Shown: positions 26,430-34,424 of the stretch, in pieces
Layout: each line of letters starts with the position of its first letter
Position numbering within the stretch: position 1 is the stretch's first letter
Assembly: GCA_947378235.1 (NCBI GenBank)
Contig: CANCJE010000003.1
Coordinates: 1 to 48,483, forward strand
From: Caulobacteraceae bacterium
GTDB lineage: Bacteria; Pseudomonadota; Alphaproteobacteria; Caulobacterales; Caulobacteraceae
Length of the DNA: 48,483 nucleotides
Direction of reading: 5' to 3'
Notes under the pieces: generated by a model
The model's input: the letters and a program-made list of their open reading frames with translations, nothing else
Told to the model about the DNA's origin: nothing
The model's database searches: none
Position numbers and translations under genes: made by a program

Positions 26430-27767
26430 CTATGCTGGGCTCAGTGTTTCGTGGAACCTTACGGGTTCGCCCTGCCCTTCGGCTACCACTTCGTCATCGC
26501 GCATGACGATCTTGCCACGAATAATGGTGGCCATCGGCCAAGCGGTGGCTTCAAAACCATCAAAGGGGGTCCAGCCCGAACGAGTGGCCATCTGCTCGTG
26601 GGTGATGGTCCGCCTCGCCTTCATATCAACGATGGTCAAGTCAGCATCAAAGCCCTCGGCCACGCGGCCCTTGTCCGCTAGGCCAAAGACCCGCTGGGGG
26701 CCATGACTGGTCAGATCGACAAAGCGTTCAAGGCTAAGGCGGCCGGCATTGACGTGGGTCAGCATCACCGGAACCAGGGTCTGAACCCCCGGCATACCTG
26801 ATGGCGAGGCCGGATAGGGCCGTGCCTTCTCCTCGCGCGTATGGGGGGCGTGATCAGAACCCATCACATCGGCAACGCCCATGGTGATCCCGCGCCAAAG
26901 ACCCGGCTGATGGGACGCGTCACGGATCGGCGGGTTCATCTGGGCAAAGCCCTTCATCCGCTCATAGGCCTCTGGCCCGGTCAGGGTCAGGTGCTGCGGG
27001 GTCAATTCCACGCTGGCCACATCCTTATGGCGGGCCAGAAAATCGATCTCTTGCGCCGTGGTGACATGCAGGACGTGGATGCGCTTGCCGAGGCGCTTGG
27101 CGATGGAGACCAGACGCTCGGTCGATTGGATCGCTGATTGGGCGTCGCGAACCTCTGGGTGACTGGTCCAGTCTCCCGTCCTAGCCAAGCTACGCCGGTC
27201 AGCTAGTCGATATTCATCTTCCGAATGGAAGGCGGCGCGACGAGAAATGTTGCGCAAAACCGCCTCGACACCCTCATCATCAGCCACCAACAGCGACCCG
27301 GTCGAAGCGCCCATAAAGACCTTAATGCCGCAGCAGCCAGGAAGCCGCTCCATCTCGCCCAGAAAGGCTGTGTTCTCGTGGGTCCCGCCGACATAGAAGG
27401 CGTGATCGCAATGCATCCGCCCCTTGGCCCGGCTGAGCTTGTCCAGCAAGGCGTCAGGATCAGTGGTCGTCGGCTCGGTATTGGGCATCTCGAAGACGGC
27501 GGTCACACCGCCCAGAACCGCGCCCCGTGAGCCGGTTTCCAGATCCTCTTTCCATTCCAAACCCGGTTCGCGAAAGTGAACCTGGCTATCAATGACGCCA
27601 GGAAGAACGGTCAGGCCGCGCGCATCAAAGATCTCGCCCGCACTGGCCTGGCCCAGATCACCGACAGCAACAATCTTACCGCCCCTTATACCGACATCGG
27701 CAAGGCCCTGCCCCGCATGACTGACCAAGGTGCCGCCACGAACGATCAGGTCGAAGGTCTGGGTCAT
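26430..27767 (-). CDS. Dihydroorotase-like cyclic amidohydrolase
   Basis: The 445-residue protein has the dihydroorotase landmarks: the metal-site loop with His64 and Arg66 in SQVHFREPG, the candidate carboxylated lysine Lys149 in GIKVFMGASTG, His181 in FHSEDE, His231/His234 in HVLHVTT, and the catalytic Asp305 in MGSDHAPHT. Dihydroorotase closes carbamoyl-aspartate to dihydroorotate in pyrimidine synthesis. The first His of the usual HxH pair is Gln62 here; I know this Q form from other alphaproteobacterial proteins annotated dihydroorotase, but it means the metal site differs and pyrC function is not certain. It sits 12 bases after a glycosyltransferase gene and 25 bases before the acyl-CoA ligase. 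AAGGAAG precedes the ATG. Confidence 0.85.
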   Translation of the reverse strand: MTQTFDLIVRGGTLVSHAGQGLADVGIRGGKIVAVGDLGQASAGEIFDARGLTVLPGVIDSQVHFREPGLEWKEDLETGSRGAVLGGVTAVFEMPNTEPTTTDPDALLDKLSRAKGRMHCDHAFYVGGTHENTAFLGEMERLPGCCGIKVFMGASTGSLLVADDEGVEAVLRNISRRAAFHSEDEYRLADRRSLARTGDWTSHPEVRDAQSAIQSTERLVSIAKRLGKRIHVLHVTTAQEIDFLARHKDVASVELTPQHLTLTGPEAYERMKGFAQMNPPIRDASHQPGLWRGITMGVADVMGSDHAPHTREEKARPYPASPSGMPGVQTLVPVMLTHVNAGRLSLERFVDLTSHGPQRVFGLADKGRVAEGFDADLTIVDMKARRTITHEQMATRSGWTPFDGFEATAWPMATIIRGKIVMRDDEVVAEGQGEPVRFHETLSPA

Positions 27768-27779
27768 CGGGGCTTCCTT

Positions 27780-28745
27780 TTACGCGGTTTCATCAAAGAG
27801 ACGGCAGGCCGCCGCCACGACCTTGGCCACAGGCAGGTCCAGCATGTGACAGACCGCTTGGTTCAGATGGGGATCGATCTGTTTCAGCCCCTCAAAGGTT
27901 CGGCCACCGCGCACGATGCGGCAATCAGTGCCCCAAGGCCCGTAGAGACGCTCATCTGACGGTCCAAACAGACCAAGCGTCGGAATGCCCGCTGCGGCGG
28001 CCAGATGCATTAGGCCTGAATCATTGCCGATGAACATCCGCGCATGCTTCAGCGCAGCATAGATGGTCAAAAGGTCGGCCTTTCCGGTCAGGTCGATCCA
28101 GCGATCCCTCGGCAAGGTCCGGCGCAGCACCTCGGCCGCAGGCCAATCATCCGGACCGCCCAAGATCATCAGACGCCCGGTCGGCATCGGGCCATCGGGG
28201 CCGAGCAGGCGCAAGGCCGCTTGAGCAAACCGTTCGGTCGGCCAGGTCTTACCAATCCAGTTGGCAGCGGCACCCATGGCCAGAATCGGGCCACCCTGCC
28301 CCACCATCCTGGCGGCAATGGCCTCGGTTTCAGGACGGGTGAAAAGATAGGGCGCAGGCGGCTCGGCCTCCAGCCGCAACAGACGCGCAGCCTCAATGAC
28401 CTTGTGCTCGATCAGGGCGCTCTTCTTGTGAACCGAACGTTGCTCGGTCTTGATGAAGCGCGAAATGGCAGAGCCGCGCCCATCGAGCACCAGTCCCCAG
28501 TGCCGATGACGAACCTTTTGCCAAAGCTTGATCCAATGGCCGCCATTGCGTTGCTTAACCAGCGCTATGACCTCTTTGACGTGAGGCACATCCCGAAACA
28601 GTGGTGCAGCAACCGGCCCAACCACGATGGTGAATTCCGCGTTGGGAATTTCATCATAGAGCTTTTTGATCAAACCCGACGACAGGACCGCATCGCCGAT
28701 GCGCGTCGCCGTGATGATCAGTATTGGGAAGGGTTTTTGAGACAT
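27780..28745 (-). CDS. Glycosyltransferase family 9 (heptosyltransferase-like)
   Basis: The 321-residue protein matches family 9 glycosyltransferases, which include the ADP-heptose:LPS heptosyltransferases. The N-terminus reads ILIITATRIGDAVLSSGLI with its family Asp in RIGD, and the nucleotide-sugar domain has MGAAANWIGKTWPTERFAQ and FIGNDSGLMHLAAAAGIPTLGLFGPS. It most likely adds a sugar to the lipopolysaccharide core at the inner membrane face; the exact step (WaaC, WaaF or other) cannot be assigned. It is the first gene of a four-gene minus-strand run and is divergent from ygfZ. GAGAGGGG precedes the ATG. Confidence 0.9.
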   Translation of the reverse strand: MSQKPFPILIITATRIGDAVLSSGLIKKLYDEIPNAEFTIVVGPVAAPLFRDVPHVKEVIALVKQRNGGHWIKLWQKVRHRHWGLVLDGRGSAISRFIKTEQRSVHKKSALIEHKVIEAARLLRLEAEPPAPYLFTRPETEAIAARMVGQGGPILAMGAAANWIGKTWPTERFAQAALRLLGPDGPMPTGRLMILGGPDDWPAAEVLRRTLPRDRWIDLTGKADLLTIYAALKHARMFIGNDSGLMHLAAAAGIPTLGLFGPSDERLYGPWGTDCRIVRGGRTFEGLKQIDPHLNQAVCHMLDLPVAKVVAAACRLFDETA

Positions 28746-28820
28746 TCCCCTCTCTATAGGGCTTTGCGGCCTTCGGCTCCAGCCCTAGCGCTTCATCGCC
28801 GCATGAGCCAAACTAGGATC

Positions 28821-29651
28821 ATGACTCAGTCACCCCTCTTTGCCCCGCTCGCCTCACGAGCCGTGATCGCCGTTGACGGCCCCGACTGGCGCGTCTTTCT
28901 GCAAGGCCTGCTGACGCAGGATGTGGAAAGCCAACCATCGGGCACCCTGCGCTTTGGCGGGCTTTTGACGCCGCAAGGACGGTTGCTCTACGACCTGTTC
29001 ATTCTGGCCGGAGAAACGGGGTGCTGGCTCGACGTGGCTGCAAGCCATCGCGAGGCCCTCATCCAGCGCCTAACCCTCTATCGGCTGCGCGCCAAGGTCA
29101 CGATTAGCCCAAGTCCTATGGTCGTCAGCGCGCTTTGGAACACCGACAGCGCAGAAGGGTTCCTCTCCGATCCGCGCCTCGGTGGGCTTGGCTTGCGAGG
29201 CTACGATGCCCCACCGCCCAAAATGGCAAATGAGGTCCCGGAGGCCACCTATCAGGCTCACCGCCTCGCCCTCGGCGTGCCAGATCCTGAGGCCGACGCT
29301 CCGGCAGACACCACCTATCCCATCGAAGCCAATTTCGATCTGCTCAACGGCATCGACTTTAAGAAGGGCTGTTTCGTCGGTCAGGAAACCACCTCGCGCA
29401 TGAAACGGCGCGGCACGATCAAGACCCGCATGCTCCCCATCCATTTTGACGGCCCTGTGCCCGCCTTTGGCACGGAGATCCTGAATGGCGACCTTCGCGC
29501 CGGTCAGGTTTTAAACGGTCAAGGCGGGCAGGCCATGGCCGCGATGAGACTCGACCGGCTGGAAGGGGCGCTGAACATCGACGGACGCCCCGTCCATGTC
29601 GACTGGCCAAGCTGGATGGAACCACCGACGGTAGGAGACCCTGAGCCATGA
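28821..29651 (+). CDS. ygfZ: Folate-binding protein YgfZ (GcvT-related)
   Basis: The 276-residue protein is YgfZ, a tetrahydrofolate-binding relative of the glycine-cleavage T protein that supports Fe-S enzyme maintenance. The signature KGCFVGQETTSRMKRRG is present with its conserved cysteine, and the N-terminus (RAVIAVDGPDWRVFLQGLLTQD) is typical. The frame is open far upstream, but the ATG at 28821 with AGGA just before it fits family length; ATG 28803 would add six residues. It heads a tightly packed cluster: its stop overlaps the tag start (ATGA), and tag overlaps rnhB. Confidence 0.93.
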   Translation: MTQSPLFAPLASRAVIAVDGPDWRVFLQGLLTQDVESQPSGTLRFGGLLTPQGRLLYDLFILAGETGCWLDVAASHREALIQRLTLYRLRAKVTISPSPMVVSALWNTDSAEGFLSDPRLGGLGLRGYDAPPPKMANEVPEATYQAHRLALGVPDPEADAPADTTYPIEANFDLLNGIDFKKGCFVGQETTSRMKRRGTIKTRMLPIHFDGPVPAFGTEILNGDLRAGQVLNGQGGQAMAAMRLDRLEGALNIDGRPVHVDWPSWMEPPTVGDPEP

Positions 29652-30259
29652 CCCCTATCGATTTTTCGAACCGCTGCGCTTGGCGCGGCATGAACGGCGA
29701 TCCGGTCTATGAGGCCTATCACGACCACGAATGGGGCGTGCCGGAATATGACAGCCGCGCGCTCTGGGAAAAGCTGGTGCTGGATGGATTTCAGGCCGGG
29801 CTGTCTTGGATCACCATCCTGCGCAAACGCGACAATTTTCGCACCGCCTTCGCCAATTTTGACCCCGAGATCGTTGCACGATTTGGCGACGAGGACCGCG
29901 CGCGCCTGATGGCTGACGCTGGCATTATCCGCTCGAACGGCAAGATCGATGCGGCCATCGCCGGGGCCAAGATCTATCTGGATATGCAAGAGCGAGGCGA
30001 GGACTTCTCGACCTTCCTGTGGGACATGGTCGGCAACGCACCGATCCAGAACAACTTCACCGCCATGTCAGAGGTTCCCGCCCAGACCCCTCTGGCCGCC
30101 GAAATGGCCAAGGCACTCAAGGCCAAGGGCTTCAAATATTGCGGGCCGGTGATCGTCTATGCCTTCATGCAGGCGGTTGGGATGGTCAATGACCATATGG
30201 TCCACTGTCCTTGCCACAGCCATGTACAGGGCCTCGCGCTGGGTAGGCCCACACGGTGA
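29648..30259 (+). CDS. tag: DNA-3-methyladenine glycosylase I (Tag)
   Basis: The 203-residue protein excises 3-methyladenine from alkylated DNA. Compared with E. coli Tag, the zinc ligands are conserved: Cys10 in RCAW, His25 in [10 protein letters not shown], His183 in NDHMV and Cys187. The core helix-hairpin-helix region [21 protein letters not shown] and the segment [12 protein letters not shown] match the family. It overlaps ygfZ by four bases and rnhB by four bases, so it is in the middle of a translationally coupled trio. Confidence 0.96.
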   Translation: MTPIDFSNRCAWRGMNGDPVYEAYHDHEWGVPEYDSRALWEKLVLDGFQAGLSWITILRKRDNFRTAFANFDPEIVARFGDEDRARLMADAGIIRSNGKIDAAIAGAKIYLDMQERGEDFSTFLWDMVGNAPIQNNFTAMSEVPAQTPLAAEMAKALKAKGFKYCGPVIVYAFMQAVGMVNDHMVHCPCHSHVQGLALGRPTR

Positions 30260-30858
30260 GCGGACCGGACTGGTCGTTCGAAGCCGATTGCCCCTCTCCG
30301 GTCTGCGGCATTGATGAGGCCGGGCGCGGGCCCTGGGCAGGACCGGTGACGGCTGCGGCGGTGATCCTCAATATTGACGACCTGCCGGTCGGCCTCAACG
30401 ATTCCAAAAAGCTCAGTGAAAAGGCCCGCGACCGGCTAGAGATCGAAATCAAAGCCAAAGCCTTGGCTTGGGGCGTCGGCCACGCCTCACCTGTCGAGAT
30501 CTGCGATCTCAACATTCTGCAGGCCACGGGATTGGCCATGCGCCGCGCCGTCGAGCGCCTGTCGATGCCGCCCGCCTTCGCGCTTGTCGATGGCAACTAC
30601 ACCTTCAACCTGCCCTGCCCCCTTCGCACGGTGGTTAAGGGCGATGGTCGGTCTTTGTCCATCGCCGCCGCCTCGATCCTGGCCAAGGTGGAGCGAGACC
30701 GAGTGATGGTAGCGCTAGAAGCCCAATATCCCGGTTATGGGCTTGCTGCGCACAAGGGCTATGGGGTCCCAGCCCACGCGGCGGCTCTTAGGACGCTGGG
30801 GCCCTGTTCGGCCCATCGCCTGACTTGGACCCCGATTGTGGCCTTGAGCCGAGGGTAG
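30256..30858 (+). CDS. rnhB: Ribonuclease HII
   Basis: The 200-residue protein cuts RNA in RNA-DNA hybrids and removes single ribonucleotides from DNA. The active-site acidic pair Asp20 and Glu21 is in [28 protein letters not shown], the FALVDGN segment and [18 protein letters not shown] follow as expected. The start is GTG at 30256, overlapping the tag stop by four bases. Length is normal. A REP-like repeat pair begins about 45 bases after the stop, with no other terminator visible. Confidence 0.97.
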   Translation: MSGPDWSFEADCPSPVCGIDEAGRGPWAGPVTAAAVILNIDDLPVGLNDSKKLSEKARDRLEIEIKAKALAWGVGHASPVEICDLNILQATGLAMRRAVERLSMPPAFALVDGNYTFNLPCPLRTVVKGDGRSLSIAAASILAKVERDRVMVALEAQYPGYGLAAHKGYGVPAHAAALRTLGPCSAHRLTWTPIVALSRG

Positions 30859-30904
30859 AACACACCCTAACTTCCCGAGCGTGGGGGATCTTGATGGTGT
30901 GCGC

Positions 30905-30993
30905 CCTCGTCCTTCGACAGGCTCAGGATGAGGGCGAATGCGACGCCCTTGATCTATAAGTCTTCCTCATGCTGAGCCTGTCGAAGCACGAGG
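30905..30993. repeat. REP-like hairpin pair, copy 1
   Basis: Two 29-base hairpins in opposite orientation lie at 30905-30933 and 30965-30993, 31 bases apart. Each folds on its own into a 9-bp stem with the loop TCGACAGGCTC (or its complement). The two arms also pair with each other. The same element occurs at 35330-35421 and 45369-45450. This type of palindrome (core CTTCGACAGGCTCAG) is scattered through intergenic DNA of many Caulobacterales and sphingomonads. Here it fills the gap between the convergent rnhB and the dehydrogenase gene, and the paired arms could also act as a transcription barrier. Confidence 0.9.
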
Positions 30994-31029
30994 GAGTCTT
31001 AAGCTGAGGCAAGGAGAGCGAAAGGTGAA

Positions 31030-31884
31030 CTACCGCTCCAACCGCGCGGCGAGGCTGGACGTGTCCCAGCGCTGGCCACCCATGGCTTGGATTTCTGAAT
31101 AGAACTGGTCAACCAAGGCGGTCACAGCTAGATGCGAGCCATTGGTCCGCGCCTCGTCAAGCACCAGGCCAAGGTCTTTGCGCATCCAATCGACCGCAAA
31201 GCCAAAGTCGAACTTGCCCTCGGCCATGGTCTTCCAGCGATTGTCCATCTGCCAAGACTGGGCCGCGCCCTGACTGATTGCAGCCAAGACCTCGTCCGTA
31301 TCGAGACCAGCATTTTTGGCAAAATGAACCGCCTCGGCCAGTCCTTGAACGACGCCAGCGATACAGATCTGATTGACCATCTTGGCCAATTGGCCGCTGC
31401 CGGCCTCACCCATGCGGCGCACCGCCTTGGCATAGGCACTGATCACCGGCACGGCCCGCTCATAGGCCGCCAAATCGCCGCCCACCATGATGGTCAGAGC
31501 GCCGTTGACGGCACCGGCTTGGCCACCCGATACGGGCGCATCCAGAAAGGTCTTGCCGGACTGAGCCACCAAAAGCGCCATTTCCTTGGCGACCTTGGCA
31601 GAGGTGGTCGTGTGGTCAACGATCAATCCGTTCTCCGCTAAGGACGGCAAGATCGCGGTCACGACACTGCGCACATCCGCGTCATTACCAACACAGAGGG
31701 CCACAAGATCGCAGTCTTGAGCCGCCTCACTGGCCGTTTCAAAGGCTGATCCTTGATGGTCAGCGGCCCAAGACTGCGCCTTCGCTACTGAGCGATTAAA
31801 GACCCGGACCTCATGCCCAGCCTTGGCCAGATGCCCGGCCATCGGAAAGCCCATAACCCCAAGACCGATAAATGCGACGCGCAT
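31030..31884 (-). CDS. NAD(P)-dependent beta-hydroxyacid dehydrogenase (3-hydroxyisobutyrate dehydrogenase family)
   Basis: The 284-residue protein has the dinucleotide-binding start VAFIGLGVMGFPMAGHLAKAG, the substrate-binding motif DAPVSGG at 115-121 and the catalytic Lys168 in GQLAKMVNQI. This family includes 3-hydroxyisobutyrate dehydrogenase, tartronate semialdehyde reductase and succinic semialdehyde reductases; the substrate is not fixed by sequence. It follows a flavin reductase gene by 10 bases on the minus strand. No valine-degradation genes (mmsA or others) are adjacent. Confidence 0.88.
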   Translation of the reverse strand: MRVAFIGLGVMGFPMAGHLAKAGHEVRVFNRSVAKAQSWAADHQGSAFETASEAAQDCDLVALCVGNDADVRSVVTAILPSLAENGLIVDHTTTSAKVAKEMALLVAQSGKTFLDAPVSGGQAGAVNGALTIMVGGDLAAYERAVPVISAYAKAVRRMGEAGSGQLAKMVNQICIAGVVQGLAEAVHFAKNAGLDTDEVLAAISQGAAQSWQMDNRWKTMAEGKFDFGFAVDWMRKDLGLVLDEARTNGSHLAVTALVDQFYSEIQAMGGQRWDTSSLAARLER

Positions 31885-31894
31885 GGCCTATCCC

Positions 31895-32389
31895 CTAGAG
31901 CGATTGAATGCGGTTATATTGGCCTCTAAAATAGGTCAGGCCGTCTCCGTCATGGGCGTGAAAATCGATAACCTCGCCAACAATGACGAGATGATCCCCC
32001 ATCTGGCGACGCTCATGGACTCGGCAAGACAGCCGCGCCAAGGCCCCGCGAATTTCAGGCGGCGCATCATCGGTAAGCCCATGCTGGACGTCATCGGCCG
32101 TCAGTCGATAGCTCTGGCGTCGGGCGCAGCGATCAGCCAATTCGCGTTGGTCATCACGAACAATATTAATCGCGAAGACCTCAGCCTCGGCAAAGAGTCG
32201 GCCACGCTCCGACGCGTCGTCAACGCACCAAAGGATCAGGCGCGGCTCGAGCGAGACGGACACAAAGGAGTTGATGGTCATACCCAAAGCGACCACATCG
32301 GACTCGTTCGGCTCAGCCGCAATGGTCACGACAGCCACGCCGGTGGCGTAGGTTCCTAGGGCCCGGCGATATCGGGTCGTTTCGTCCAT
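31895..32389 (-). CDS. Flavin reductase-like FMN-binding protein
   Basis: The 164-residue protein belongs to the flavin reductase / split-barrel FMN-binding family: YRRALGTYATGVAVVTI near the start, GMTINSFVSVSLEPRLILWCVD for the flavin site, and HLVIVGEVIDFHAHDGDGLTYFRGQY near the end (seen as a longer match, quoted in part). Such proteins reduce FMN or FAD with NAD(P)H, commonly as the reductase partner of a two-component monooxygenase. No oxygenase is next to it. The open frame extends to 32551, but ATG 32389 (family start MDETTRYRRALG) is chosen, leaving 120 bases to the divergent motB. It probably shares a transcript with the dehydrogenase downstream. Confidence 0.88.
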   Translation of the reverse strand: MDETTRYRRALGTYATGVAVVTIAAEPNESDVVALGMTINSFVSVSLEPRLILWCVDDASERGRLFAEAEVFAINIVRDDQRELADRCARRQSYRLTADDVQHGLTDDAPPEIRGALARLSCRVHERRQMGDHLVIVGEVIDFHAHDGDGLTYFRGQYNRIQSL

Positions 32390-32510
32390 GATCACTTGAA
32401 ATTCCTGTTTAGGGGGATTTGCCCGGATCGGCTGCGAACCGCAACCCCATCTTAACGTCCACCGGTTATTGAACACGGTGAAATAGAGTTTTACGGGCGA
32501 GAGACCATCC

Positions 32511-33401
32511 ATGGCGGCTAAAGAATCCGCAGTCATGATCAAAAAGGTCAAGAAGGTGGTCGGCGGCGGCCACCATGGTGGCGCGTGGAAAGTCGCCTAT
32601 GCCGACTTCGTGACCGCAATGATGGCCTTCTTCCTGCTGATGTGGTTGATCAACACCACCTCGCCAGAACAAAAGATGGGCATTGCTGACTATTTTGCCC
32701 CTGCCAGCGTCTCACAATCGAACAGCGGTAGTGGCGGGATCTTGGGCGGAACCGCTCTGGGACAGGATGGCGCGAAGGCAAACGGGTCGGCCCGGGTGTT
32801 GAACAATTCCGCACCCCAAAGCGAAAGCACGGATGATAACAGCCAGTCCGCCTCTTCTAGTACTGCCGAAGCAGCGGAAGCCAAAGCCGCCCAGGCTGCA
32901 GAAGAAGCCTCATTCCAGAGCGCATCCCTGTCCTTGCGCCAAGCCATGCAATCCATGCCTGAACTGGCCGAACTGTCCAAGCAGGTCATTGTCGATCAAA
33001 CACCCGAGGGCCTACGCATTCAACTGGTCGATCAAGAGGGCCGGTCGATGTTCGAAAATGGCTCGACAAAGCCCAACGAGCGCGCGCGCGTGCTGCTGCG
33101 CGCCGTTACCAAGATTGTCGATCAACTTCCCAACCGAGTGATCATCGCCGGCCACACCAATGCGCAGGATTCAAACTCGGGGACCGGCGATGGCGACTGG
33201 ACCCTCTCAGCAGGTCGCGCGGACGGCGCACGGCGGGTAATGCAACAGTTTGGCATGGATATGGATCGGGTCGCGCAAGTCACCGGCAAGGCCAATGCCG
33301 AGCCGCTCTTCCCTGATGACCCCACTCTGGCAGGCAATCGCCGGATCTCCATCACACTTCTTCGCGAAGCGCCCGTCCTTCCGCCTGATCACGGCATTTA
33401 G
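32511..33401 (+). CDS. motB: Flagellar motor stator protein MotB
   Basis: The 296-residue protein has the stator layout: a short cytoplasmic Lys-rich N-terminus, one membrane helix (YADFVTAMMAFFLLMWL) with the proton-carrying Asp32, a flexible Ser/Ala/Glu-rich linker of about 80 residues, and a C-terminal OmpA-like peptidoglycan-binding domain (VIIAGHTNAQ, LSAGRADGARRVM, NRRISITLL). It pairs with MotA to couple proton flow to rotation. No motA is next to it; in Caulobacter motA and motB are also at separate loci. The gene is divergent from the flavin reductase gene. Confidence 0.96.
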   Translation: MAAKESAVMIKKVKKVVGGGHHGGAWKVAYADFVTAMMAFFLLMWLINTTSPEQKMGIADYFAPASVSQSNSGSGGILGGTALGQDGAKANGSARVLNNSAPQSESTDDNSQSASSSTAEAAEAKAAQAAEEASFQSASLSLRQAMQSMPELAELSKQVIVDQTPEGLRIQLVDQEGRSMFENGSTKPNERARVLLRAVTKIVDQLPNRVIIAGHTNAQDSNSGTGDGDWTLSAGRADGARRVMQQFGMDMDRVAQVTGKANAEPLFPDDPTLAGNRRISITLLREAPVLPPDHGI

Positions 33402-33508
33402 CACACTGATATTTTGCAGACCTACCCTGCCCTTTTGGTTGCGAAGCTGTGTAGGATTTGGCCTAATGGTTTTAGCTTGTTAGGCTGGGCCAAGGACACC
33501 ATCGTTCA

Positions 33509-34285
33509 GTGACGCACCATTTTGCTTCTCGCCAGCTACGGTTCTTTTTAACCGCACCGTCGCCCTGCCCCTATCTGCCAGACAAGGTGGAGCGGAAGGT
33601 CTTTGCGCACCTGCCGATGGCGGACGGCCCGACCGTCAATGACACCCTGACCCAGATCGGCTTTCGTCGGTCACAAAATATCGCCTATCGACCCGCTTGC
33701 GAGGGCTGTGATGCCTGCGTTTCCGCGCGAATTCCCGTCGCCGATTACGTATTTTCGCGGTCAGAGCGACGCGTACTTGATCGCAATCAGGATCTTGTTC
33801 GCGTGGAGGTCAAGGCCGAAGCGACCATGGAACAGTTTGAGTTGCTGCGCCGCTACCTGTCCAACCGCCACTCAGAAGGCGGCATGGCGGACATGACCTG
33901 GCCCGACTTTGTTGCCATGGTCGAAGATACCAGCGTTCGCACCCACATGATGGAATATAGGCTCAAGGCCCAAGGACACGGCCCGGCCGAACTGATCGCC
34001 TGCGCCTTGGTGGATGAACTGTCCGACGGGCTGTCGCTGGTTTACAGCTTCTATAATCCAGAAGCCGTGAAGCGAAGCCTTGGGTCGTTGATCATTCTCG
34101 ACCACGTCAACCAAGCGCGTGACCTCAGCTTCCCGAGGGTCTATCTGGGCTATTGGGTGAAAAACAGTGACAAGATGGCCTACAAGGCAAGGTTCAACCC
34201 TCTCGAAATTCTGCGCCCCAACGGATGGGTGTTAATGTCATCTCGCGACCGAGACACCTTAGCTATGCCCTTGGAGCAGAGTTAA
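33509..34285 (+). CDS. bpt: Aspartate/glutamate leucyltransferase Bpt
   Basis: The 258-residue protein is the bacterial member of the arginyl-tRNA-protein transferase (ATE) family, which adds leucine to proteins starting with Asp or Glu and so marks them for ClpS/ClpAP degradation (N-degron pathway). Landmarks are PCPYLPDKVERKVF, the cysteine cluster YRPACEGCDACVSARIPV, RYLSNRHSEGGM, and the C-terminal YLGYWVKNSDKMAYKARFNPLE. The start codon is GTG at 33509. clpS and aat are not in the window. A short GC-rich palindrome CCCC/GGGG lies just after the stop but has no T-run. Confidence 0.93.
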   Translation: MTHHFASRQLRFFLTAPSPCPYLPDKVERKVFAHLPMADGPTVNDTLTQIGFRRSQNIAYRPACEGCDACVSARIPVADYVFSRSERRVLDRNQDLVRVEVKAEATMEQFELLRRYLSNRHSEGGMADMTWPDFVAMVEDTSVRTHMMEYRLKAQGHGPAELIACALVDELSDGLSLVYSFYNPEAVKRSLGSLIILDHVNQARDLSFPRVYLGYWVKNSDKMAYKARFNPLEILRPNGWVLMSSRDRDTLAMPLEQS

Positions 34286-34424
34286 CCCCCCGTTCGAGGG
34301 GCAATCATAATTCCGTCAGTTCGCACGATAATGGCGGGCTTTAGCAAAGACGAACATTTCCCTTCGCTCTGTGGATCGGCTAAAGCGCCGCCTGACCACA
34401 TTTACCGACCTGTTGGAGTTCTCG

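Noticed and set aside
28044..28820. Long upstream extension of the ygfZ frame
   Set aside because: It runs antisense through the glycosyltransferase gene; the YgfZ family starts at about 28821.
30905..30993. CRISPR array
   Set aside because: The repeats are two inverted hairpins, not regularly spaced direct repeats, and no cas gene is present.
33461..33485. GCCTAA/TTAGGC inverted repeat between motB and bpt as a terminator
   Set aside because: Six pairs with a 13-base loop and no T-run; too weak to call.
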